From Bacillota bacterium (GTDB lineage: Bacteria > Bacillota > Clostridia > Acetivibrionales > DTU013): a stretch of DNA of 8,358 nucleotides. A program made the position numbers and the translations under genes. Positions 1 to 5,436 of the stretch are shown here, one piece after another. The stretch covers positions 1 to 8,358 of the forward strand of contig JAEZJL010000234.1 of the NCBI GenBank assembly GCA_023415815.1. The letters are read 5' to 3'. The number at the start of each line of letters is the position of its first letter. The stretch's first letter is position 1. The notes beneath the pieces were generated by a model. The model saw only the letters and a list, made by a program, of their open reading frames with translations, searched no databases and was not told where the DNA came from.

Positions 1-49
1 TCATATGCCTGAGCTTTGCCGGATTTGCCGTCCCGTATAAAATCTTCAC
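1..49 (-). CDS. RdgB/HAM1-type non-canonical purine NTP pyrophosphatase, N-terminal fragment
   Basis: Partial gene: only the first 16 codons are inside the window and the rest lies beyond base 1. The frame begins with GTG at 49-47 and reads MKILYGTANPAKLRHM. The pattern hydrophobic-hydrophobic-x-G-T-x-N-P-A-K-(L/V) is the N-terminal nucleotide-binding signature of the RdgB/HAM1 (ITPase) family, which hydrolyses ITP, XTP and dITP to monophosphates and keeps deaminated purines out of DNA. The start is supported by AGAGGA about five bases upstream (complement of 55-60). It is the most downstream gene of the minus-strand series, 89 bases after the methyltransferase stop, with a stem-loop between them. 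The family call rests on 16 residues only, so it is likely but not certain. Confidence 0.65.
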   Translation of the reverse strand, partial: MKILYGTANPAKLRHM

Positions 50-93
50 GTTAGTCCTCTAATAAATTAAATGTGTTTTTACATCATAAATTG

Positions 94-129
94 TATCAGC
101 GGCCCGTTCCCCGGGCCTCGTCTCTGATA
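94..129 (-). terminator. Bipartite stem-loop after the methyltransferase gene, possible terminator
   Basis: TATCAG (94-99) pairs with CTGATA (124-129), and inside it GGCCCG (101-106) pairs with CGGGCC (112-117) around a five-base loop. One side carries a six-base bulge (118-123). It starts about ten bases after the methyltransferase stop codon. On the minus strand the 3' side is followed by CAATTTATG rather than a T-run, so it is not a textbook intrinsic terminator. It could protect the 3' end of the methyltransferase mRNA or shape the leader of the downstream pyrophosphatase gene. Confidence 0.45.
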
Positions 130-138
130 GCCATACAT

Positions 139-969
139 TCAGCGGCTTCCCGGCCTTCGGGCAATAATTATGCCCGAATCTTTCATAATCCTTATGCTCC
201 CGTTCTTCTCCATTAGCGCCGAGATATATTCCTTAAAATCCTTTTCCCTGTCAGGAGTCAGAATGTCGGTAACATTGCCGAAGCCCTGCGAGGAGAGGAC
301 ATAATCCGCCAGCATACCGGCTTCCGTGACGTCCAGCGAGTCCTCGTATCTCAATACGCTGATGCCGTCGAATAATCCCTTCAACTGCTCCGCGCCATTC
401 TCAAGCCCGAAATCATATGCGGGAGCATCGGCAGGATAGCATATTTTCTTATCAAAGCCATGGACCAGCGCAACAAGCTCTTTCATATGCCCTGCTCCGA
501 TAGTAGTGGCATAAAAAGCGCCGTCTTCCTTTAATACTCTATGGATTTCAGAAAGTGCCTTCTTTCTGTCGGGAACATGGTACAGCATGTGATTGGCTAT
601 AACGATGTCAAAGGACTTATCTTCGTACGGTATGCTCTGGGCGTCTATGACACGGAACTCAAAGCCCTCGGACACTTCCTTCAGATTCAGTGCGGCGGCC
701 TCCGCCATGCCGCTTGAGAAATCCGACAGGACGGCATGAAGCCCGGCAGGCTTCCTATCGATGTTTGACTTCCATAAATCGCCGTTTCCGCAGCCAAGCT
801 CAAGCACCCGGCTTTTACCGGCAAAATCCAGGCGGTCGAAAACCCATCGGCTCCATCCGTACTTATTGGCGCTGAATCTCTTGTGCAATTCGATTCTTGA
901 ATTCAGATTCTTTGCCGTTGAATACTGGGTCGAAACATTTTCAGTGGCATTTGTACCGTAGCTGCTCAT
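139..969 (-). CDS. Class I SAM-dependent methyltransferase
   Basis: 276-residue cytoplasmic methyltransferase of the UbiE/Methyltransf_11 type. Residues 1-50 form a helical cap (ending in W-V-F-D-R-L-D-F) that precedes the Rossmann core. SAM-binding motif I is VLELGCGNG at 55-63. The acidic residue at the end of strand 2 is D83 (LSDFS), motif II is D109-A-Q, and the post-II strand is FDIVIANHMLYHVPD at 120-134, followed by the usual helix with EIHRVLKEDG. The cap plus ELGCGNGDLW is typical of a group of Firmicutes methyltransferases of unknown substrate, so the acceptor cannot be named. The start is the first ATG of the frame; its Shine-Dalgarno sequence is weak. The gene lies 91 bases after the GNAT gene in the same orientation and may share its transcript. 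A small-molecule methylation or resistance role is only a guess. Confidence 0.88.
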   Translation of the reverse strand: MSSYGTNATENVSTQYSTAKNLNSRIELHKRFSANKYGWSRWVFDRLDFAGKSRVLELGCGNGDLWKSNIDRKPAGLHAVLSDFSSGMAEAAALNLKEVSEGFEFRVIDAQSIPYEDKSFDIVIANHMLYHVPDRKKALSEIHRVLKEDGAFYATTIGAGHMKELVALVHGFDKKICYPADAPAYDFGLENGAEQLKGLFDGISVLRYEDSLDVTEAGMLADYVLSSQGFGNVTDILTPDREKDFKEYISALMEKNGSIRIMKDSGIIIARRPGSR

Positions 970-1060
970 ATCATGTCACACTCATTTCCAATATACTTAA
1001 CTCCCCGCTCTTTTCCGTCAGGTCAAATACCTGCCTTTAACGGATTTCCCCACAGGCAGC

Positions 1061-1915
1061 CTATAGCTCCAAAACCATTTCATACTGGTCGACCATATGT
1101 TCAAATCCTGCCGCATAGCAAAAATCCACCAGCGTTTCAGACCCGGCATCTACGTTAATGATCGCAATCCTGTTGGATTCAGTGCTTTTTATCAAATCCG
1201 ACAGGATGCATTTTGCAATCCCTCTGCGCCTATATTGCTTATTCACGGCTATCTGAGGAATATCGCCGGTTTCTCTGTCAATAACGCCATAACCGGCAAT
1301 GTCAGCATCGGAGTATACCACAGAGTATGCGAAGGTGTCAGGTACGGCATTGATGGAATCAATTGAGTTCTGCCAGGAAGGCAGGGCATCCCAAAAAGTC
1401 CTGATTTGTCCCCACATGACCTCATCTATTTTATCAAGCCGTCTCGTTTGATAGGGCTCATGAAGATGAAATTTACTCTTCTCCATCAGAAAGCATGTAA
1501 AATCCCTCGTAACCTCAAACCCTTGCTTTTTATAAATATTCACGGCGGGTGTGTTTGACTGAATGACTTCAAGCAGATAGCACTCCGCTTTTTTCAGCTT
1601 TACAAGCTCCCTGACCCGTTCAAACATTCCGCCGGTTATGCCCTTTTTTCTATGCCCGGGGACAACAGCCGTCCCAAGGTCATGCACGGTAAGCCTGCCG
1701 TCCCATTTTCTGAGTCCGTTGAAAATGAAGCCGACCAGAGCCCCGTCCTCAAACGCCCCCATCGATATCCCGGGAATATAGCCCTTCCTTTCAAGCATTT
1801 TTTGGAATTTCCGGATAGGCATATCCATTTTTACCTGATAGTCCAAAAATGCATTTAAAAAAGCTTGATGCAATGTTTCAACTTCTGTATTCTCAAGTGT
1901 TTCGAACCGATACAT
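1061..1915 (-). CDS. GNAT family N-acetyltransferase with two GNAT domains
   Basis: 284-residue protein, about twice the length of a single GNAT domain, with two copies in tandem. The first (about 1-145) has the acetyl-CoA motif A at 84-98 (VVPGHRKKGITGGMF, the Q/RxxGxG/A loop) and the motif B element NTPAVNIYKKQGFE at 121-134. The second (about 155-284) has motif A at 223-238 (AVNKQYRRRGIAKCIL) and a motif B-like DFCYAAGFE near 264-272. Both pyrophosphate loops look intact, so both could bind acetyl-CoA; often in double-GNAT proteins only one half is active. The substrate is unknown. The start ATG at 1915 has AAGGCGG five bases upstream. A TATAAT on the minus strand (1942-1947 as ATTATA) lies a short distance upstream but has no convincing -35, so the gene may have its own weak promoter or be read from the HAD gene promoter. 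Confidence 0.87.
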   Translation of the reverse strand: MYRFETLENTEVETLHQAFLNAFLDYQVKMDMPIRKFQKMLERKGYIPGISMGAFEDGALVGFIFNGLRKWDGRLTVHDLGTAVVPGHRKKGITGGMFERVRELVKLKKAECYLLEVIQSNTPAVNIYKKQGFEVTRDFTCFLMEKSKFHLHEPYQTRRLDKIDEVMWGQIRTFWDALPSWQNSIDSINAVPDTFAYSVVYSDADIAGYGVIDRETGDIPQIAVNKQYRRRGIAKCILSDLIKSTESNRIAIINVDAGSETLVDFCYAAGFEHMVDQYEMVLEL

Positions 1916-1941
1916 ACAATCCGCCTTTACATGAAAATCCG

Positions 1942-1947
1942 ATTATA
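1942..1947 (-). promoter_or_regulatory. Possible -10 element of the GNAT gene
   Basis: TATAAT on the minus strand, 27 bases upstream of the GNAT start codon, which predicts a leader of about 20 bases. The hexamer 17 bases upstream (AATTAC) is a poor -35, so this would be a weak or activator-dependent promoter. The surrounding 68-base gap after the HAD gene is AT-rich and shows no terminator hairpin. Confidence 0.3.
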
Positions 1948-1983
1948 TTCGCTTTTTTTCCTTCGTAATTTTATGCCATTTTA

Positions 1984-2676
1984 TCAAATATGTGAGCGGG
2001 AGACAAGAGGGCCCTGTAACGTTTTTATGTATTCAGCCACACCCTCTACACCGTCGATAATGTCCACCTTGCATTCCAGCAGCCTCGCGTGGCTCTGATG
2101 CCCGTTGGACACGAGCAGGCAGCGGCAGCCCAGCTCCCTTGAGACTTCATAGTCATGGATCGTATCTCCGATCAGCAAAACATCCTCAGGCTCAAGTCCC
2201 AGGTCCGCCATGAGCTCCCTTCCTCTGCCGACCTTGCCGGCGGCATAGTGGTTGTCCAGCCCCGCCACCTTTTCAAAAAAATCTCTTATCTCCAGCCTGC
2301 GCAGGATTTCATTCAAATCCTGCTCCTTTGTGGCCGACAGAATGGACTGGCCGATGCCCATACTCCTGATATATCCCAGCGTCTGTGTCACTCCGCCGTG
2401 CAATCTGACTCCGTATTTTTCGGAATTGAATTCCGTTATATATTCAACGGCAAGCTCTTCAAAGGGCTCTCTGCTGAAATCAAAGCCGAGCCGGGCATAG
2501 TAATCCCTCACGGGGAAGACGAAAAACTCCCTGTATTGCTCCCTATCCAGCAGCGGCATCCCGCGCTTCGTCATCAAGGTGTTCATCGACTCGACAACGA
2601 TGCCCACATCGTCCAGCAGCGTGCCGTTCCAGTCCCATATTATATGCCTTAAGGCTTTCTCACACTTTACGTCCAT
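1984..2676 (-). CDS. HAD family hydrolase, phosphoglycolate-phosphatase-like
   Basis: 230-residue cytoplasmic HAD phosphatase with an alpha-helical cap. Motif I is WDWNGTLLDD at 14-23 with nucleophile D15; the usual second Asp (acid/base, D+2) is Asn17. Motif II is S114 (SILSATKE), motif III is K148 (AAGKVGRG), and motif IV is GDTIHDYEVS at 170-179 with D171 and D175 to hold Mg2+. The cap lies between about 25 and 100, as in phosphoglycolate phosphatase and PpaX-like enzymes. The start is placed at ATG 2676, not at the in-frame ATG 2691, because GGAGGTG (2689-2683) is a strong Shine-Dalgarno exactly six bases before 2676 and would itself be inside the longer frame. It has a promoter and a LexA-like box just upstream. 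The substrate is unknown; phosphoglycolate is one option. Confidence 0.87.
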   Translation of the reverse strand: MDVKCEKALRHIIWDWNGTLLDDVGIVVESMNTLMTKRGMPLLDREQYREFFVFPVRDYYARLGFDFSREPFEELAVEYITEFNSEKYGVRLHGGVTQTLGYIRSMGIGQSILSATKEQDLNEILRRLEIRDFFEKVAGLDNHYAAGKVGRGRELMADLGLEPEDVLLIGDTIHDYEVSRELGCRCLLVSNGHQSHARLLECKVDIIDGVEGVAEYIKTLQGPLVSRSHI

Positions 2677-2682
2677 TATCCG

Positions 2683-2689
2683 CACCTCC
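2683..2689 (-). promoter_or_regulatory. Ribosome binding site that fixes the HAD start
   Basis: GGAGGTG on the minus strand, six bases before ATG 2676. It overlaps the alternative ATG at 2691-2689, which has no Shine-Dalgarno of its own, so the shorter protein is preferred. Confidence 0.75.
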
Positions 2690-2716
2690 ATATTCGAACT
2701 TTACGCCGCAGCCTTC

Positions 2717-2730
2717 AGAACATTTGTTCG
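2717..2730 (-). promoter_or_regulatory. LexA/DinR-like operator in front of the HAD gene
   Basis: CGAACAAATGTTCT on the minus strand is an inverted repeat, GAACA-AA-TGTTC. It agrees at 13 of 14 positions with the Gram-positive LexA (DinR) consensus CGAACRNRYGTTYC. It lies between the -10 element (2738-2743) and the start codon, covering about +1 to +14 of the predicted transcript, where a bound repressor would block initiation. The match is seen in the sequence; binding by LexA is inferred. Confidence 0.6.
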
Positions 2731-2737
2731 TATCAAT

Positions 2738-2766
2738 ATTATAAAATAGCGGACTGCTTTTGTAAA
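2738..2766 (-). promoter_or_regulatory. Sigma-A-type promoter of the HAD gene
   Basis: On the minus strand TTTACA (2766-2761) and TATAAT (2743-2738) are separated by exactly 17 bases. This is the best minus-strand promoter in the window, with a predicted start near 2731 and a leader of about 55 bases. It makes the HAD gene, and perhaps the GNAT and methyltransferase genes behind it, a unit separate from the DUF1294 gene. Confidence 0.65.
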
Positions 2767-2793
2767 GAAAATTTGATGAAATATCTGCGCCGC

Positions 2794-3075
2794 TCATGCC
2801 ATAAAAAATCGGAAGAGAACCCAGACGATTGCCGCATCCGCCAGAACAGCCGCCGGCACTAGCAGCCTGAAGCTCAGATGCCTCGTTTTATGGCGGAAGG
2901 CATACATTCCCGAAAGAATTCCGGCGCAGCCGAACAAAAAAGCGCAGGAAAACAGCGTCTTCTCGCTGATGCGCCGCTTTTTGCCCTGCGCTCTGCGCTT
3001 GTCGATCCCCATCAGAATAAAGGTTGCCAGGTTCCAGACAGCCAGGGCTATTATTAGCAAGGTGATATGATCCAT
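2794..3075 (-). CDS. DUF1294 family small membrane protein
   Basis: 93-residue integral membrane protein of the DUF1294 family, function unknown. Three membrane segments are visible at about 4-24, 40-60 and 68-91. The family landmarks are present: MGIDKRRAQ at 22-30 at the end of the first segment, RISEKTL at 35-41, the glycine-containing second segment, and the conserved HKTRH at 62-66. The positive loop between segments 1 and 2 suggests that it faces the cytoplasm. Length is normal for the family. The start ATG has GGAG about eight bases upstream. It follows the stalk-domain gene by 29 bases with no terminator between, so it is probably the last gene of the MocR transcript. Confidence 0.88.
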   Translation of the reverse strand: MDHITLLIIALAVWNLATFILMGIDKRRAQGKKRRISEKTLFSCAFLFGCAGILSGMYAFRHKTRHLSFRLLVPAAVLADAAIVWVLFRFFMA

Positions 3076-3104
3076 TGAATACTCCGTCGCTTCACATATT
3101 TTTC

Positions 3105-3965
3105 TTACATTTTACCATTGACCGCAAGCTTGAAATTTCTGAAATAATTACCTCCGGCATTGGTATATATGCCGATATACTCGGAGCCTTCGCCTGGTAT
3201 AACAAGCTCCTGGGTCCTTATAAACGCATCGTCCAGATAAATGTCGGCCTTGCCGTTATCCCTGACCACTTTCATTTTATGATACCTTTCCATATCGATT
3301 TTTTGATCGCCCTCCGACGTCCCGGACCTGTCCCCATAGCCAAAGGCAACGAGGTTTGAGAAATCAGGCCTCGGGCTCAGATAATCCAGGCCGACGAACA
3401 TTCCGACCCTCCCCGAGGTATTCCTGTAATCGGCATACTTGCCTGTTCCGGACGCCTTGAATTCAAATTCAACGGTATAGCTTTTTATATCCCGGTAGTG
3501 CTTTTTATTGAGAATAAGGTAATTCCCGCTTGCGGCTCCGATATAAGGTATGGAAACGAAGCCGTTTTCACCTGAAGGCTCAAAGGTGTAAACGTTCGGT
3601 TGGGTAACGCCGTCTTCAGGCTTCCAGTCGTCGCCTATCTCACCGGCAAGAGCGTCGGCAAATGCTTCCTCAGCCTTTGACTCTATCGTTATCGTACCGG
3701 TTTTGGGGTCCCAGCCCACTTCCTTCCCCAGCGCTTCTCCGGCATACTTCAGCGATACATATGTTCTTCCGTTATAAACAAACGGCTTCATGTCCTCAGG
3801 CGGTATCTTCTCGACCCCGTCAAACACAATTTTTTTAACCAGGTCAAAGTTCACAAGGATACTCTTAAGCGTACTATCGGCGGAAACCGCTGACACAGCG
3901 GCAGTTGTAACGGCTATGCCTGCAAAGAATCCGATAAGCACGCTTCTCAATTTAAATCTTTGCAT
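3105..3965 (-). CDS. Secreted stalk-domain protein with a LamG-like C-terminal domain
   Basis: 286-residue exported protein. A signal peptide is clear at 1-29: positive start (R3, K5, R7), hydrophobic core about 9-24, and cleavage after the V-S-A at 27-29. Residues 61-95 form one copper-amine-oxidase-type N-terminal 'stalk' unit (PFVYNGRTYVSLK, then EALGKEVGWDPKTGTITI), a module found in many Gram-positive surface proteins. Residues about 120-283 resemble a concanavalin/LamG-like jelly roll, with a typical end pattern: MKVVRDNGKADIYLDD, YIGIYTNAGGNYFRNFKLAV. This suggests carbohydrate or cell-wall binding; no catalytic site is recognised. The frame stays open back to 4076 inside the regulator gene, but the start is set at ATG 3965, which has AGAGGGG seven bases upstream and begins the signal peptide. 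It lies 26 bases after the MocR stop. Confidence 0.82.
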   Translation of the reverse strand: MQRFKLRSVLIGFFAGIAVTTAAVSAVSADSTLKSILVNFDLVKKIVFDGVEKIPPEDMKPFVYNGRTYVSLKYAGEALGKEVGWDPKTGTITIESKAEEAFADALAGEIGDDWKPEDGVTQPNVYTFEPSGENGFVSIPYIGAASGNYLILNKKHYRDIKSYTVEFEFKASGTGKYADYRNTSGRVGMFVGLDYLSPRPDFSNLVAFGYGDRSGTSEGDQKIDMERYHKMKVVRDNGKADIYLDDAFIRTQELVIPGEGSEYIGIYTNAGGNYFRNFKLAVNGKM

Positions 3966-3972
3966 AAATTGG

Positions 3973-3979
3973 CCCCTCT
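3973..3979 (-). promoter_or_regulatory. Ribosome binding site that fixes the stalk-protein start
   Basis: AGAGGGG on the minus strand, seven bases before ATG 3965. It supports the start at the signal peptide and argues against the longer in-frame extension that overlaps the regulator gene. Confidence 0.65.
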
Positions 3980-3991
3980 TTTCCCAAAGCA

Positions 3992-5329
3992 CTATAGCTT
4001 CAGTTTGTATTTCAACTCCCGCCCTATGCAAGCTACGGCCTGTCTGATATCGGAGTCGCTTATATTGCAAACGCACAGGCGCAAGCCCTCGGGATGCTGA
4101 AAGCCGTCGATGTAGCTGCTGTCTGTACTGCTTACAAGCACCCCCTGTTTTATAAGAAGCCTTACAAGTGTTTCCGAAGAAACGCCCTTGATTTCAATAT
4201 AAGCGTAAATGCCTGTGGCTGGAATATAGCATTTGACCATGCTGTCCGGCAATTTTTTGCATTCCTCCCGGAGAAGGTTCATTTTCTCCGCATAATGCTT
4301 TTTTGTCCTTTGCACGTGATGCCTGTACATACTGCTTTTAAGATAGATTTCCAACGTCCCCTGCGTAAGGACGGGAGTATTCAAATCAATGCTGCGTTTG
4401 TACTCTAAAAACACATTATGCAATTTGGGCGGCAGTATGCACATCCCTAAGCGCAGTCCGGGCAGCAGGGTTTTTGAAAAGCTCCTTATATGGACGATCA
4501 AGTCCTGCTCCCCCATCGCATGCATCGAATCCGCCTTCGCATCAAGCTCAAGATCCGCCACGTAATCGTCCTCTACGATGTAAACGCCGTATTTTTTAGC
4601 CAATCCGGCAATCTGCTTTTTCTGAGAACGATCATAGCAGAATCCCGTAGGGTTCTGGTATCTGGGCATGGTATAGAAAAATTTTATATCACCCTGCTTA
4701 AACAGCGATTCCAGTTCAGCCGTATCAATGCCGCCGTTTGTTCTCTCAATGCCGATCACCGGCGTTTTTGTGCATTTCATCACCTGGAGCATCACGGAGT
4801 AGGTCGGCTGTTCGACAAGAACCTTTGTACCGCCTCCGGGAAAGGGCATGGCTCCCAGGATATACAACGCCTGCTGCGAGCCGTTTGTGACAAATATATT
4901 CTCCGGCCTTGTAAAGATATTGAAGTTCGTCATATGTTTGACCAGAGCGTTTACCAGCTCGGGCATACCTTTGGGGGAAGAATATTCGAACAGCTTTTTC
5001 TCGTACAGTACGACGGCTTTGTTCATGCAATGGTAAAAATCCTTGTAGGGATTTATGCCGTCAGGCGGACACGCTGTGGACATATCCATCAGGTGACTGC
5101 CGCTTCCCGGCTTTTCAACGGATTTCACCACATAGTAGCCGCTTTTGGGAATGGCATAGATTAAATGCTCCGACTCAAGCTGCCTGTAGGCCTTCACAAT
5201 CGTATCGGAGTTATAGTCCAGTTCCGCGGCTAACCCCTTTACGGAGGGCAGCTTTCCACCGGGCCTGTATATGCCGGAATATACCCTCTCCCTGATCAAA
5301 TCGGCGGCGTTTATGTATTTATAGCTCAT
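3992..5329 (-). CDS. MocR-type transcriptional regulator (GntR winged helix plus aminotransferase domain)
   Basis: 445-residue cytoplasmic regulator of the MocR/PdxR/GabR class. Residues 3-70 are a GntR-type winged helix (AADLIRERVYSGIYRPGGKLPSVKGLA region, then SDTIVKAYRQLE recognition helix and the wing GYYVV). After a linker of about 20 residues, residues 90-445 form a fold-I aminotransferase domain. The PLP contacts are present: N226-P-T-G, D254/D255 and Y256, and the Schiff-base lysine K286 in SFSKTLLPGLRLG. The carboxylate-binding arginine is probably R417 (EGLRLCVCN). The domain therefore looks able to bind PLP or an amino-acid adduct, as GabR and PdxR do. The gene is divergent from a PLP decarboxylase across 107 bases that hold direct repeats, so that enzyme is its likely target, with autorepression. 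The Shine-Dalgarno (AAGCGGG) is weak. Confidence 0.9.
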   Translation of the reverse strand: MSYKYINAADLIRERVYSGIYRPGGKLPSVKGLAAELDYNSDTIVKAYRQLESEHLIYAIPKSGYYVVKSVEKPGSGSHLMDMSTACPPDGINPYKDFYHCMNKAVVLYEKKLFEYSSPKGMPELVNALVKHMTNFNIFTRPENIFVTNGSQQALYILGAMPFPGGGTKVLVEQPTYSVMLQVMKCTKTPVIGIERTNGGIDTAELESLFKQGDIKFFYTMPRYQNPTGFCYDRSQKKQIAGLAKKYGVYIVEDDYVADLELDAKADSMHAMGEQDLIVHIRSFSKTLLPGLRLGMCILPPKLHNVFLEYKRSIDLNTPVLTQGTLEIYLKSSMYRHHVQRTKKHYAEKMNLLREECKKLPDSMVKCYIPATGIYAYIEIKGVSSETLVRLLIKQGVLVSSTDSSYIDGFQHPEGLRLCVCNISDSDIRQAVACIGRELKYKLKL

Positions 5330-5342
5330 ATGACCCGCTTTC

Positions 5343-5380
5343 TATACCGGTATACTTTGAAAATCCTGTACTGGTTTACT
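5343..5380. promoter_or_regulatory. Direct-repeat operator for the MocR regulator
   Basis: Two 14-mers in direct orientation, TATACCGGTATACT (5343-5356) and TGTACTGGTTTACT (5367-5380), match at 11 of 14 positions and start 24 bases apart. The first also contains the perfect palindrome TATACCGGTATA. MocR regulators such as GabR bind direct repeats containing ATACCA-like cores; on the minus strand these repeats read ATACCG and AAACCA. The second copy overlaps the -35 region of the decarboxylase promoter, and both lie upstream of the regulator's start codon. Binding is inferred from position and family. Confidence 0.6.
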
Positions 5381-5401
5381 CGCCCAGCCCCCTATTATAA
5401 T
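5375..5401 (+). promoter_or_regulatory. Promoter of the decarboxylase gene (weak -35, perfect -10)
   Basis: TATAAT at 5396-5401 is a perfect -10. The best -35, TTTACT at 5375-5380, is only 15 bases upstream and overlaps the second operator repeat, as expected for a promoter that needs an activator. The predicted start is near 5408, giving a leader of about 29 bases. The eight bases ATTATAAT (5394-5401) are a perfect palindrome, so the same site also offers a TATAAT to the minus strand, from which the regulator transcript would run through both operator copies. Confidence 0.5.
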
Positions 5402-5436
5402 TAGTATATCACAAACAGGAAAGGAACAAAATTGCA

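Noticed and set aside
1019..1033. Small hairpin CAGGT-CAAAT-ACCTG between the GNAT and methyltransferase genes
   Set aside because: Only five pairs and no T-run on the minus strand, so termination is not supported.
2155..2652. Plus-strand frame of 165 codons opposite the HAD gene
   Set aside because: It is a shadow of the HAD gene, whose four catalytic motifs are intact on the minus strand.
3966..4076. N-terminal extension of the stalk-domain protein by 37 codons
   Set aside because: It overlaps the regulator gene, hides the signal peptide, and the internal ATG 3965 has a good ribosome binding site.
4490..5164. Long plus-strand frame of 224 codons opposite the MocR gene
   Set aside because: It is antisense to a convincing regulator with intact domain motifs, its translation shows no family features, and it has no ribosome binding site.
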